From JAJDZL01 sp965221175 (GTDB lineage Bacteria > Pseudomonadota > Gammaproteobacteria > Arenicellales > JAJDZL01): a DNA stretch of 64,000 nucleotides. Shown here piece after piece: positions 51,372 to 60,652 of the stretch. Positions within the stretch are counted from its first letter, which is position 1; every line of letters starts with the position of its first letter. The notes beneath the pieces were generated by a model. The model worked only from the letters and a program-made list of their open reading frames with translations, did not search any database and was not told the origin of the DNA. The stretch spans positions 2,666,001 through 2,730,000 of the forward strand of contig OZ244867.1 in assembly GCA_965221175.1 (NCBI GenBank), read 5' to 3'. Made by a program: the position numbers and the translations under genes.

Positions 51372-51802
51372 AGTGTGGAATTATATAAATTCAATAATTT
51401 TTCCTAATTTGTTAAACGGAGGATTAGAACTAATTGGAATTGTGTCAGTGATGATAGCGATGGTCAAGTGTCTGGCGCCTCCGTCGTCGTGTTCCTTGAG
51501 TTTCTAACCTAGACTATATTTTTCAAGGCATTGGACATCATCATCTTCTGGGTGATGTTCGACAGCTGGGAGGAGTTGCTGGTGCGGGTCAGATATACCC
51601 ACGACCCGCCGTAAGTCTAAGATCACACATCAGAACCGACACCGCCGGTGCAGACCTTTTTTTTCAAATTCTGATGATTCAGGGAGAAAATCATGTACGA
51701 ATGTTAAAACGAGATTTGCTGGGTGATATACACGGTGTTGACAGACGGGAAGAACCTATGCAAGTATCTGAATCAAAGACCCGATGGATATGATGAAGAG
51801 AC
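51372..51802. other. Gene-poor stretch with an open but unrecognised frame
   Basis: A plus-strand frame stays open from about 51505 to 51793 (~95 codons) but lacks a good start and any recognised family; it may be residual prophage DNA. Otherwise no feature is visible. Confidence 0.35.
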
Positions 51803-52600
51803 ATGATGGAGTGTAATCCCGAAACTTACAAAGCCATTGACGCGGGCAGAATACACTACCTCGTCTTCTTCGATTTCATGTTCTTTCCGTTTAGAGTCCA
51901 TTCGGGTAAAGACTGCATTGAGTGGGATGGATACGAATGGATAGGGATTGGTCAAGTACTGATGCTGAACTTCTCCTACGACACAACTCAGTTCACCTCC
52001 TTATCTGGAAACAACGAGAACAGTGGATTTAAACGAGGTCACTTATCGGCGTCACTTCCCCTTAACAAGAAGACCAGAGATATTGTAACCAAAGGCTACC
52101 ATCGCGGTCGAAAAATGACACTTCTAATGTGTTACTGCGACGACCGTCGGAATGTTATCGAGCGAATCGCATACGCTTCTAATGAAATCATCAAGTACAC
52201 TCAAGAAGACAACATAATCACCTTTAGTAGCCGAGACACGACACTTAATATAGCCGAAACGGACGCGAGGCACAAAAAGACTGTTGACGCAGTTCGTGAG
52301 CAGTTCAGTTCGGAACTGCTCGACTCTGTCAAGTCTGGATGGGTGGGCTGGACCTTGAATTTTGTCAATGTTTCTGTCGGGAACTTCCTTGGAATAACGG
52401 CTAAGGTGGTCGGTCTCTTCATTCCCAGCAAGAGACGCTGTCTGAAACGACGGTGGAAAGCAAGGCAGCAGGTTTACTGGTTTATGACTTTTCCAAAAAT
52501 TCCGGGAGTTTGGGTCCATAAGAAAGGCTACAAAATTCGAGCGGACACGTTGGAGGAAGCCAAGGCGAAACTCTATCTGAAGATTGTAAAGAAAGTTTAG
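51803..52600 (+). CDS. Phage-tail-associated-like protein (DUF2163-like)
   Basis: A 265-aa protein. Its order (WDGYEWIGIGQVLML ~40-55, a SLPLNKKTRDIVTKGYHRGR segment ~85-105, then TLLMCYCDD and ITFSSRDTTLNIAE ~135-150) resembles the 'G...W.G.g.ll...tvsLP...Y.GR' architecture of phage and gene-transfer-agent tail proteins. The C-terminus has a basic tract (SKRRCLKRRWKARQQ). No other tail gene is visible, so it is an orphan of a decayed prophage or a captured domain. Function uncertain. Confidence 0.4.
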   Translation: MMECNPETYKAIDAGRIHYLVFFDFMFFPFRVHSGKDCIEWDGYEWIGIGQVLMLNFSYDTTQFTSLSGNNENSGFKRGHLSASLPLNKKTRDIVTKGYHRGRKMTLLMCYCDDRRNVIERIAYASNEIIKYTQEDNIITFSSRDTTLNIAETDARHKKTVDAVREQFSSELLDSVKSGWVGWTLNFVNVSVGNFLGITAKVVGLFIPSKRRCLKRRWKARQQVYWFMTFPKIPGVWVHKKGYKIRADTLEEAKAKLYLKIVKKV

Positions 52601-52733
52601 CGGTTTCCTAGGGGTTACATCGAACTACTTGTCGAAGTTGATGGAACACCTTTCGAATTCTTCAATCTGGACCACGTTCGACAACATGACGACTACAAAC
52701 GTTGGAAAGAAACTGATCCAATTCGTCAGTGGC

Positions 52734-53187
52734 TCAAAGATAGCTAGTGCTATGTTGTTCTTCAAGTGTCGGACAGAGATGTTTCAGCCTTATTTGCGCG
52801 TCGTTGCTGGTGGACTGCCAATCAACCTTGGCATGAATCTATTCTCTGTGTGCCTGCTATGCGTCAACCTCGCTGCACACCTTTTCAATGGAGTCGAGCC
52901 TGCGATTCAGGATTAGTGCGACATCACGCAGACCTCCGTTTCGGCCACGTTCAGCGAACTGCCGTGCTTCGGCCTGTACACGAATTCCAAATGGTCTCAA
53001 AGCGCCTTGGCCCGGGTTCGAACACCTCGTAGAGTAATTCCGGACGATGAGTGTTCAGATTGTCCATGATGAGCATGATTGATTTCGCCGACGCGTATCG
53101 CTCAGCAATGTCGCTGGCAAAGAGTGTGAAGTCGCGCTTGGTGTGCCGTTCGGTAACCTTGGTCATACGTTTTGCGGGTTGCCGCAA
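52734..53187 (-). pseudogene. IS630-family transposase remnant
   Basis: Minus-strand frames carry the IS630 DDE catalytic core (VTERHTKRDF, then MLIMDNLNTH with the catalytic Asp), a frameshifted RPKHGSSLNVAETE (normally TPKHGSWLNMAEIE), and KVDWQST ... DARIRLKHLCP, the usual C-terminus, ending TGA at 52734-52736. The gene is frameshifted in at least one place and its N-terminal half is missing beyond ~53190. Dead element in the defence island. Confidence 0.8.
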
Positions 53188-53307
53188 CTGTCTCCACCCT
53201 TATCTGGTCTACGCCTGTTGTTTATTACTGAATACAATATCGTACAATGAGAATCTTGTTGAAAAACAGACTAATAATTATCAGTCAATTCTTTCCTGGA
53301 GAGACCA

Positions 53308-53526
53308 ATGTCGGGAACAGAGATTATTTTCGAAGTCAGCGAAAACTAGTTGGACGGAGGCTATTCGGCGACTGCACTCGGCTTCGGTATCCACATGCAA
53401 GGGGATTCAATTGACGAACTCCGCCAAAATGTCAGGGAGGTGGTAGGCTGTTCCTTCGACGCGACGATGGGACGATCGAATCTGATCCATCTGCACTTCG
53501 TTCGGAACGAATTACTAATATCGTGA
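53308..53526 (+). pseudogene. HicB-like antitoxin gene with an in-frame TAG
   Basis: From ATG 53308 the frame reads MSGTEIIFEVSEN, TAG (53347-53349), then LDGGYSATALGFGIHMQGDS, IDELRQNVREVV, MGRSNLIHLHFVRNELL and TGA at 53524-53526. This is the full HicB-like antitoxin layout (EV-E-xxGGYxAxALG-xIxTQGDxxEEL) with one stop inside. GGAG and spacing precede the start. The stop overlaps a GTG that opens MKIPRDV, a HicA-like start. Confidence 0.65.
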
Positions 53527-53552
53527 AAATCCCGCGCGATGTGGAGATAACA

Positions 53553-54971
53553 ATGCCTTCAATTTCCGACCCGGACAGTCTCGCTCTATGGTTGAAGGAA
53601 AAGCCGCCGGAATGGGCTAGCCTGATAGCAACGCGAATCGCATTGAGGGTAGCCCCTATACTGCGAGACGCATTGTGTGCGGACGAGGAGTCACGGCGCG
53701 CACAAATCGTCCTACCGAGCCTTATAGCCCTGGCGGCCATAAGTACCTCCAGTGCTCAATCTGGCCGGTTTCAGGACGTACGACAAGCAGCTCGCGCAGC
53801 TGCTCGCGGTGCGACAAATGCTATGGCAGAAATCTATAACGAAAGCCAGATGAACGTAATTCATAGCATTGAGGCAGTTCCTGAGGAGAATCTTTACATT
53901 CATGAGCTGGAGGCAGACAGGGATGCCGTTGTCGTTGCGGCCTACGCGGTCGACGCAATTGTGCATGCGGTGCGGACAACCAGTGAACTGCTTGACGTCA
54001 TCGCTGGAGTAGCCAGCTTCAATGCCGTTCTAGACTCGGTGACCTCGACAGCGGAGGAAGCCCACTGGGCAGTGGACGGCGCAAATGGCTACAAAGAGTT
54101 CCGCTCTGCTGTTGAATGTGACGGTGAAGAGGAATTCGAGCTGCCTCACATCTCTGAATTCTGGAGGGCTGTCCAACGCGATACGGCTTATCTTGAGGCA
54201 GGCGCAAACGATGCTAGCGAGGCGGCAACCGGTGGGAATCTATCCGGGTATACGTTATGGCCTGACGGTATTCCCATTTGGGCGAGCCGTAGATGGGCGA
54301 AATTTAAGGACGCTATGCCTCCCGAAGAGCGATGGGACAAATGGATAGATTGGTATGATGCTTGCCTAATCGGAAAATCCAGCATTTGCGAACTAGCGAT
54401 GAAAGCTATAACCGTTGCTGGCAAGGAATGGCTGGAGGAACCGGCTAAAACCAATGCGACTACAGAGAATTCAATTGATGGTGATGAAAACTCCAACAAC
54501 GGAACAACCGACGTGCCGGAGAATCCAGACTATCAGGTTGCACTTTCTTTTGCCGGGGAGCAGCGGGACTACGTGGAAGAGGTCGCCAAACATCTTGAAG
54601 AAAGATCTATTGCGGTGTTTTACGATGAATTCGAATCAGTGCAGTTATGGGGCAAAGACGCCGTGGAAGCGTTTCACGACGTGTATTCGACGCGCGCGAA
54701 ATATGTCGTAATGTTTATTTCGAGCGATTATGTCACCAAAATGTGGACTCGACACGAAAGACGGTCGGCACTGAGCCGGATGCTGAAAGAGAAAGGAGAG
54801 TATATTCTTCCCGTTCGTTTTGACGGCACATCTGTGCCGGGTTTGCCCGACACTATAATTTACTTGAAAGCCAGCAAGTATTCTCCCGCGAAACTGTCAG
54901 AGGTAATCGCCAATAAAATCGGAATACCGGTCATTGATGGTAAGGCATCTGACATGCCCCTCCAAGAATGA
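53553..54971 (+). CDS. TIR-domain protein with an uncharacterised helical N-terminus
   Basis: A 472-aa protein. The first ~315 residues are helical and alanine-rich (AAISTSSAQSGRFQDVRQAARAAAR stretches) with no family I can name, then a short acidic linker. The C-terminal TIR domain (~325-455) shows YQVALSFAGEQRDYVEEVA, VFYDEFESVQLWGKD (with the catalytic-region Glu) and VMFISSDYVTKMWTRHERRS, the pattern of bacterial NAD-active TIR_2 domains. I use ATG 53553 with GGAG six bases upstream; the open frame runs back to GTG 53523, which is the relic of a HicA-like start. Overlaps the next gene by four bases (ATGA). Candidate defence effector. Confidence 0.75.
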   Translation: MPSISDPDSLALWLKEKPPEWASLIATRIALRVAPILRDALCADEESRRAQIVLPSLIALAAISTSSAQSGRFQDVRQAARAAARGATNAMAEIYNESQMNVIHSIEAVPEENLYIHELEADRDAVVVAAYAVDAIVHAVRTTSELLDVIAGVASFNAVLDSVTSTAEEAHWAVDGANGYKEFRSAVECDGEEEFELPHISEFWRAVQRDTAYLEAGANDASEAATGGNLSGYTLWPDGIPIWASRRWAKFKDAMPPEERWDKWIDWYDACLIGKSSICELAMKAITVAGKEWLEEPAKTNATTENSIDGDENSNNGTTDVPENPDYQVALSFAGEQRDYVEEVAKHLEERSIAVFYDEFESVQLWGKDAVEAFHDVYSTRAKYVVMFISSDYVTKMWTRHERRSALSRMLKEKGEYILPVRFDGTSVPGLPDTIIYLKASKYSPAKLSEVIANKIGIPVIDGKASDMPLQE

Positions 54972-55219
54972 CTTCTCCTTTAGGAGAGGTAAAGTTCGAT
55001 TACAGCAGCTACAATGGACACTATATCATCGGTTCTGGGGTCGCCGAATTTGAAACGAGGTCGTCGAAGGCGAGCAACACCTCGATTCATATATACAATG
55101 ATCCTACTTCCATTCACGGAGTGGCAATAGACCGCAACGCGTCTGCGATTCACGAGATAACGAAAGCATCTTCTCTCGACTTCACTTTTACTGTCGCATG
55201 TTCCCATTGTGCTTACTAA
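54968..55219 (+). CDS. Small partner of the TIR protein (possibly truncated)
   Basis: An 83-aa ORF starting in the ATGA overlap. VKFDYSSYNGHYIIGSG, EFETRSSKASNTSIHIYNDP and IHGVAIDRNASAIHEITKASSLDF match a small beta-rich domain I have seen downstream of bacterial TIR genes (DYS--NG-Y-IGSG ... F-T-WSxAS--SIHxYND). Relatives continue with an RT-KGE--V segment, whereas this frame ends after VACSHCAY, suggesting a C-terminal truncation or frameshift near 55190. May regulate or activate the TIR effector. Family recall is from memory and should be tested. Confidence 0.5.
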   Translation: MTSPLGEVKFDYSSYNGHYIIGSGVAEFETRSSKASNTSIHIYNDPTSIHGVAIDRNASAIHEITKASSLDFTFTVACSHCAY

Positions 55220-55720
55220 ACCAATGTTACTTCTGATACCAAAAAATGCGGTGGTTGATGCTCCTACTAGACATCGGCTCTGCGTCAGTGACTCTCCCAG
55301 AAATAGAAAGAAGGAGTGGAAGAATTTGTGCGAGTTGCTGATCGACGACTGTATTACGAGTATGGTCTAATTCGCCTTAAGTTAACGAGAAGGAGTTATT
55401 CGTGGCGACAGATAATTTCAGTTGAATACCGGATGTGGAATATTTGCTCTTCCGGTTTGATGAACGGCTATTGAAAACGGGTACAATGGAGTGGAGTGAG
55501 ACATTATTGGCATTTGGTGATTTTTGCCAAGAATGATTACCGCTGGAGCCCTACCGTTCACCGCTCCAGTTGTAGGCTCCACGAGCAAAGGGCGGCAAAG
55601 CGTGGCGTGCCAGGAGGCAACATTCCTGCTACCTTTCTCTTTAGGTCTGGTGGCGCGTCACTGATCGAGATTAATCAGGTAGCAAGCGAACCAAAGCAGA
55701 CATCGCATCGCGCAGTCGTG
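55220..55720. other. Gene-poor stretch before the STAND NTPase
   Basis: After the truncated partner one alternative frame stays open to about 55372 without recognisable features. From ~55430 to the NTPase stop I see nothing on either strand; the 55496-55987 plus frame is mostly the antisense of the NTPase 3' end. Confidence 0.45.
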
Positions 55721-58700
55721 CTAGACAACCTTCCGATCCTTAGCGGACCACTGAAAAAACGAGCGATGTATGTGATCATGAGCTTGATAGATTCGTTCTC
55801 TGGCAGGATTGCGGATCACGTCGTGACCTTCCATTTTCTTCAGCCAGTCCCGTTCTCCCCAGTTGCACCAGACCAGTACTTGGCGCGTATCTGTCAGATA
55901 ACGTCGAAGAAGATCGGCACGGACGTAACAGAGGCTGTGCCGATCTCCTTTCCACCCGTCCCCGGCCTCTCGATAGAGCGTTCCTAGCTTGCTCATTGAA
56001 TCGTAGAAATCGATCTCGCGATTCTTGCTCGCCAAGCCAAGTCGCTGAATAAAACTGGGCGCTGGGAGATCGAAACCCGAGAAATCGTTGTGCGACGAAT
56101 GGTAAGATTCCCAGCCAAAGTGAATGAACGGAAGCTCCAGACGGATGCCGGGGACGTAGCGCATTTTCGGGATCAGGCCGAGTAGTTCGGCAAATGAATT
56201 ACCCGTCTCCTTACCTTCTCCAGACGTCGACCTGATCTTGATGGTGGCAGGAGGAGTCTTCTCATCCGGATATACGCGTACGTGTCCATCGAACGCCTTC
56301 TCGATTTGTCGACGGTACCGGCCGTTCCGTTGATACAGGTGCCGTGCATAGTTCTTACGGCGTCCAGCCTCTCCCGCGTAGAGATAGTGTTCAGTGGCTC
56401 CTTCGGGGATATTGTCATTTCCAGGGTACTCCACCGCAAGGAACTTCGCTCTGAAACTGCGCACATCTCTGCGCGCTATGAACACTCCGCGCAAGAAGGC
56501 AAAGAGTTGTCGATCTTGACTCTCGTCCTCGCCACGAATATACCCTTCCGCGAGCACCCACTCACCTTGGTGTCCGTTGATCTCCGGGACCACGAGCAAC
56601 GGTTGCCAGTTCGGTGTGAAACCACCCTCGACCCAAGCTTCGGTGGTAACGCCCAGGTCGCCAAACAGGTCCGGAATTGGTGGCGTCCAGTGGGGTGGGC
56701 GCTTTGGAAAACTTGGATCAACTCCGCAATCGGATGTTCTCTCTCCGATGCGCCAATCCGGCAGTTTTCTCGTAGCCTCACGCTCGCCCCACATCTCGAA
56801 ATAGGCAATCCACGAGTACTTTTTCCCATACCGATCTATCTTCTTCTCTTCGGGTGCATTCCACCATACTTTGCCAATCTCGGAATCGACACCTTTGAAC
56901 CGCTCTTCTCGGTACCCCAGGTCGAACATGCGTCGTTCGATCTTCGCGCGCACCTGGACGTAATCTGGATTCGTTTCGTCGTAGTTAGCCCGATTGGGGA
57001 TCAAGCGCCCGATCGTGTAGTTGCCGAAATCCATATGAATGGCATGGTCAACGGCTGCTTTCACAGTTGAATCTGGCGTGCCGTCACTCTCAAACGTCGA
57101 AGGCGTATTCGGATACGGCGCAGCAAGATTCCGGCTCGCGGTTTTGGGTAGCGCGACACAACTCGCGCGCTGGGCGATCTCGATGATGCCGAGCGCGTAG
57201 TCTCGCATCAGAGTATGGTGGGTTGCGTTGCGCGCTCTGGATCCGAACATCTTTCGATACAGGGTTTTCGCCAAATTCCCAAGTAGAGGTCGAAACGTCG
57301 GTGCCGTCTCCGAGTCCGCCAGGGACAAGGTCGTCCCGTACGCAGCCGCCAACATGCGTTCTGGCACATAAGGATCATTGATTCCAAGGCTAGTCACGAC
57401 ATGCGTGAAAAGCACTTCGGGAAACCTTTCGCCGATCAACACAAGCGCCTTTGTCGCCAGGTCGCGGTCACTTCGAACGACCGTTGTAAGGATCAGGGAG
57501 AGCAGTATAACAAGCTCCGTCGCATAGTGCTGCGTCATGTTCGCCGCGTCGAGCTTCGTCGCCCAGGTCAATAGACGGTGAATGGTGGGCGACGCGTACC
57601 GTCGCCGAAGGTATTCGGACCAGCGAAGATCGCGGTCCGGCATCGGATACCGCGCTATAAAATCGTACAGACGACGGGCGTGGTACGGGTGATTTGGCTT
57701 GGTCGAGACGGCAACTAAAGCGTCAACCATTTGCTCCCACGCCCACGACCCAGCGTTCAGATATTGATTGATGACAGCCCGTGTACCGTCCGTGAACGCT
57801 GCAGGGTCGCGCCAAAACATTCCTTCGATGAATGGGTTGAAGTATGCATTCAAGTCCTGGGCCCGTTTAGGCAACACGAAGAACAGTTCACACTGCTTGG
57901 GTGGAAGCCGCTTCCCTACGCGCTCCGGAAATTCGGTAATCAGCGCCTGCGCCCAGCCCGGCTCCGCATACTCTCGGTGGTATCGATTTGACATCCGGAA
58001 GACCCGCGCGAGCGGCAATTTGCCCTTGAAGCTTCGCTTGATCGCTGCAGCCGAGGAAACATCGAGATGCGTCCTCAGCAAATGCCGTGCGACCAAGTGG
58101 TCGCTGAATCGTTGATAGGGAAGCCGAAAGACAACCCGGAACTTGGCCCCGGATTTTGTCGAGTACCGGATGGCGTCCTCTTCGATGAGGCCGTTTGTCC
58201 GTAGAACGTCGAGGAGTTGGCGCCGCTGTGCCGGTCTCAATGCCGGGTAGTTGGCGGCGATTATGCGATCAGCCTCCGATCGTAGAACATAGCCGCGCAG
58301 TTTCGTCGCCATGATCGACGCAAAGCCGGCGATTTGATCGCTTCCCTTCAGCAATTCCCAGCACCCCTTGGCCCTCAGGTCAAATTGGTGCTCAATCGGC
58401 TTGCCAACGCGATTGACGAACGACTCAAGCACATAAGTCATTCCCTTTTGACCCGAGGCTATACCTGCAAACCCCTGTGCAAACTTCTTACCTGTAAGGT
58501 TTTGGAGTGATTGGCAGATCAGTTTCAGTGTGAGCGGTCGCGAGAATTCTCTGTCCAGCAGCGGCACTTCAGGCAGCGGCAGTTTATAGTACTCGAAGAA
58601 GGCTGCCTGAGCGTCGAATTCCTGATCGTCGAAACCGCGGTGCACGACCTTATGAAATTTCTCTAAGTCTTCCTGTTTGATGGCGACCGGCTCAAACGGC

Positions 58701-59599
58701 GTCCGGCACGTGACGATTAAACCAATGTTCGGGCGGTCTGCAACGAGCGCTTTTAGGGTAGTAACGGCATCTCGCCATTCACGACGAGCACCTTCATTTA
58801 CACCGTCGAGGATGACGACCGCTCGCTCTGCAGTCTTGTAGGCCAATTCTTCAAGTCGATCGAATACCTCAACTGCCGTGCGCTCTGTTTCAATCCGGGA
58901 ACATATTTCTGCAACAACGCTGCCTTGGAAGTTCTTGGCCAGAACAAGAACAGTGGCTTGGTTGCGTCCGATTCGGTCTTGCGTGACATCGCACAGCAAA
59001 TGTGTCTTACCGGTACCCCACTCGCCACTTACCAAGAGCTTCGGATCAAACAGGACTTTGAACGCCGGGCTCTGGGTGTATTCATTCTCATCACGCACAA
59101 TGGTCAAACAGTGACCGATGTCGTTCAAGTTGCTGCGGATAGTGTTACGTGTGGACGAGTAGCTGCTATCTTTGTCGACCGGCTGCAGCTTGGTCTCCTC
59201 CGCATGCCAGTGATCCAAATCCTTCAATAGATCGGATTCAATGCTAGAGAGAAGATCCGACCACTCTTCTCCCGCGCCTGCTTCACGCGCTCGCAGTCGG
59301 CCCATCATCGGTGACAAGAATTTACGGGCATCGTCCGCTCGCCGCTGAAGTACATCGGGCCGCTGGCTGCAGTGCTTGGCACGGTCCCAAGCCTCGGCAA
59401 ACGCATTGAGCACCGACTCAAATCTCGCACGAGCGCCTGCTCCGCAGGCGACGTTCTCGATCGCGGTGAAGAGTGATTCGATCCTGAGATTCGGTGCGTT
59501 AGGATCGGTCCCGGGTGTATATCTATGCCCGGCTTGCTTGATCTGGTCTTTGTTGAGAGCAGTGAGTGCTGCCAAGAATAATTTGTGAGACGGAGACAT
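55721..59599 (-). CDS. Large STAND-type P-loop NTPase, candidate antiviral protein
   Basis: A 1292-aa protein. A ~170-residue N-terminal region opens with AGHRYTP near residue 25, a motif I associate with Avs-like STAND proteins. The NTPase follows with LLVSGEWGTGKTHLLCD (Walker A, ~190), AVVILDGVNEG (Walker B, ~262) and LIVTCRTPF (sensor 1, ~295), then the winged-helix part. Beyond ~600 the chain is helical, and the last ~450 residues form a large unrecognised domain (W and Y rich; FRAKFLAVEYPGND, GLIPKMRYVPGIRLELPF). No nuclease, TIR or Sir2 motif was seen. ATG 59599 is preferred over a TTG at 59605. Its neighbours are defence genes. Confidence 0.7.
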   Translation of the reverse strand: MSPSHKLFLAALTALNKDQIKQAGHRYTPGTDPNAPNLRIESLFTAIENVACGAGARARFESVLNAFAEAWDRAKHCSQRPDVLQRRADDARKFLSPMMGRLRAREAGAGEEWSDLLSSIESDLLKDLDHWHAEETKLQPVDKDSSYSSTRNTIRSNLNDIGHCLTIVRDENEYTQSPAFKVLFDPKLLVSGEWGTGKTHLLCDVTQDRIGRNQATVLVLAKNFQGSVVAEICSRIETERTAVEVFDRLEELAYKTAERAVVILDGVNEGARREWRDAVTTLKALVADRPNIGLIVTCRTPFEPVAIKQEDLEKFHKVVHRGFDDQEFDAQAAFFEYYKLPLPEVPLLDREFSRPLTLKLICQSLQNLTGKKFAQGFAGIASGQKGMTYVLESFVNRVGKPIEHQFDLRAKGCWELLKGSDQIAGFASIMATKLRGYVLRSEADRIIAANYPALRPAQRRQLLDVLRTNGLIEEDAIRYSTKSGAKFRVVFRLPYQRFSDHLVARHLLRTHLDVSSAAAIKRSFKGKLPLARVFRMSNRYHREYAEPGWAQALITEFPERVGKRLPPKQCELFFVLPKRAQDLNAYFNPFIEGMFWRDPAAFTDGTRAVINQYLNAGSWAWEQMVDALVAVSTKPNHPYHARRLYDFIARYPMPDRDLRWSEYLRRRYASPTIHRLLTWATKLDAANMTQHYATELVILLSLILTTVVRSDRDLATKALVLIGERFPEVLFTHVVTSLGINDPYVPERMLAAAYGTTLSLADSETAPTFRPLLGNLAKTLYRKMFGSRARNATHHTLMRDYALGIIEIAQRASCVALPKTASRNLAAPYPNTPSTFESDGTPDSTVKAAVDHAIHMDFGNYTIGRLIPNRANYDETNPDYVQVRAKIERRMFDLGYREERFKGVDSEIGKVWWNAPEEKKIDRYGKKYSWIAYFEMWGEREATRKLPDWRIGERTSDCGVDPSFPKRPPHWTPPIPDLFGDLGVTTEAWVEGGFTPNWQPLLVVPEINGHQGEWVLAEGYIRGEDESQDRQLFAFLRGVFIARRDVRSFRAKFLAVEYPGNDNIPEGATEHYLYAGEAGRRKNYARHLYQRNGRYRRQIEKAFDGHVRVYPDEKTPPATIKIRSTSGEGKETGNSFAELLGLIPKMRYVPGIRLELPFIHFGWESYHSSHNDFSGFDLPAPSFIQRLGLASKNREIDFYDSMSKLGTLYREAGDGWKGDRHSLCYVRADLLRRYLTDTRQVLVWCNWGERDWLKKMEGHDVIRNPARERIYQAHDHIHRSFFQWSAKDRKVV

Positions 59600-59605
59600 A
59601 GCCAA

Positions 59606-60298
59606 AATTCTGTGAGAGAGTAGGCCTGCGCAACCACTTTGCTCTGGTTCGACAAGCAGTGTCTGTCAAAAAACCCTCCATTTTAAACGAGAAATCCGTA
59701 AATATCGACCAGCAAAAACTGGGCACGACAGGCAACCGAGTGTCAGGGTGAATATTGACAGGTAACGGTCAAAGACGGGCAGAATCACGAATTTTTCCGA
59801 CGCGTACACCTCCGACGACCAGATCTGTGTTGCAGATCGGAGAGATGACGTGCTAGGCGGCGCGCATTCGCTGCCGGCAGGCGAGTTACCTGCTACCTTT
59901 GTCGCTGAAAGGGAAACGAACTATATGTAACGTGAGAAATTACCGAAAAGTACTTGACGGAGGCGTTGCACTTAAAACGGCTATCCGCGCATTGACCTAT
60001 TCACCTTAGTTCCGTCTTCGGACTGTGCTCATTCTATTATCTCATTGAGTTTCTTGAAGCCGCGTAACCGATTCCATTTTTCCTCGGCACAGAATCGCAT
60101 GCTTGTACACTATGCACAAGCATGAACGACGGTTTAGCCAATCTTTCGAATGTTAGGTGCGGTGGCGAATCGTCGCTAACGTCGGTTTGATTGGTTTGGT
60201 GGTGTGTATACTCTACCAGTGTGGGTCGGCCGGATAATGGTAAAACGACATCAGTTCATTGCGATCTTTCGCTAGAATCTTGACCAGGAAGAAGAGAA
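59606..60298. other. Gene-poor stretch between the STAND NTPase and the HTH ORF
   Basis: About 690 bases with no credible coding frame on either strand. It contains the NTPase leader, and the remainder is AT-mixed DNA with no repeats or hairpins I can support. Confidence 0.5.
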
Positions 60299-60571
60299 TC
60301 AACAGTTAAATTCTTTGATCCAATTGATTGCTTTGGAAACGGATTTATGGTCCACATTGAGTTGGCGGGCGATCGAACTGCAAGTTAACCCAAGTTCCTT
60401 AAGTTGCAACGCTTTCTCAGCGATTTTCTGATAGTTTGGTTGTTCACTCGGATCGTATATTGTTATCTGAAACGGCAACTGACAAAAGGTTCGCCTGTAT
60501 TGCGACCGTGCCCACCATTGGAATGAATTAAAAACATTGTCTAAAATTATTTTACAGGTCAGCGAATTCAT
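60299..60571 (-). CDS. Small helix-turn-helix protein, probably mobile-element derived
   Basis: A 90-aa ORF. The C-terminal half (YQKIAEKALQLKELGLTCS then IARQLNVDHKSVSKAINWIK) is a clear helix-turn-helix of the 'A-KAL-L---G-S---IA--L-V---TV-KAI' kind, preceded by a TFCQLPFQITIYDPSEQP link that I associate with small mobile-element HTH proteins. The first ~30 residues look unfixed. It lies divergent to the TIR-APAZ gene with an 81-base gap and could act as a local regulator, but a decayed transposon origin is just as likely. Confidence 0.4.
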   Translation of the reverse strand: MNSLTCKIILDNVFNSFQWWARSQYRRTFCQLPFQITIYDPSEQPNYQKIAEKALQLKELGLTCSSIARQLNVDHKSVSKAINWIKEFNC

Positions 60572-60652
60572 GATGTCTGTAGCCCACGCAGCTATAGATG
60601 ACGGTCGTACACCAGTCCATTAGTCATCCTACGGTATTTGGAATCCGGTAGA

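Noticed and set aside
56282..57070. A 262-codon plus-strand frame over the STAND NTPase
   Set aside because: Antisense of the NTPase C-terminal region; no start context and no family.
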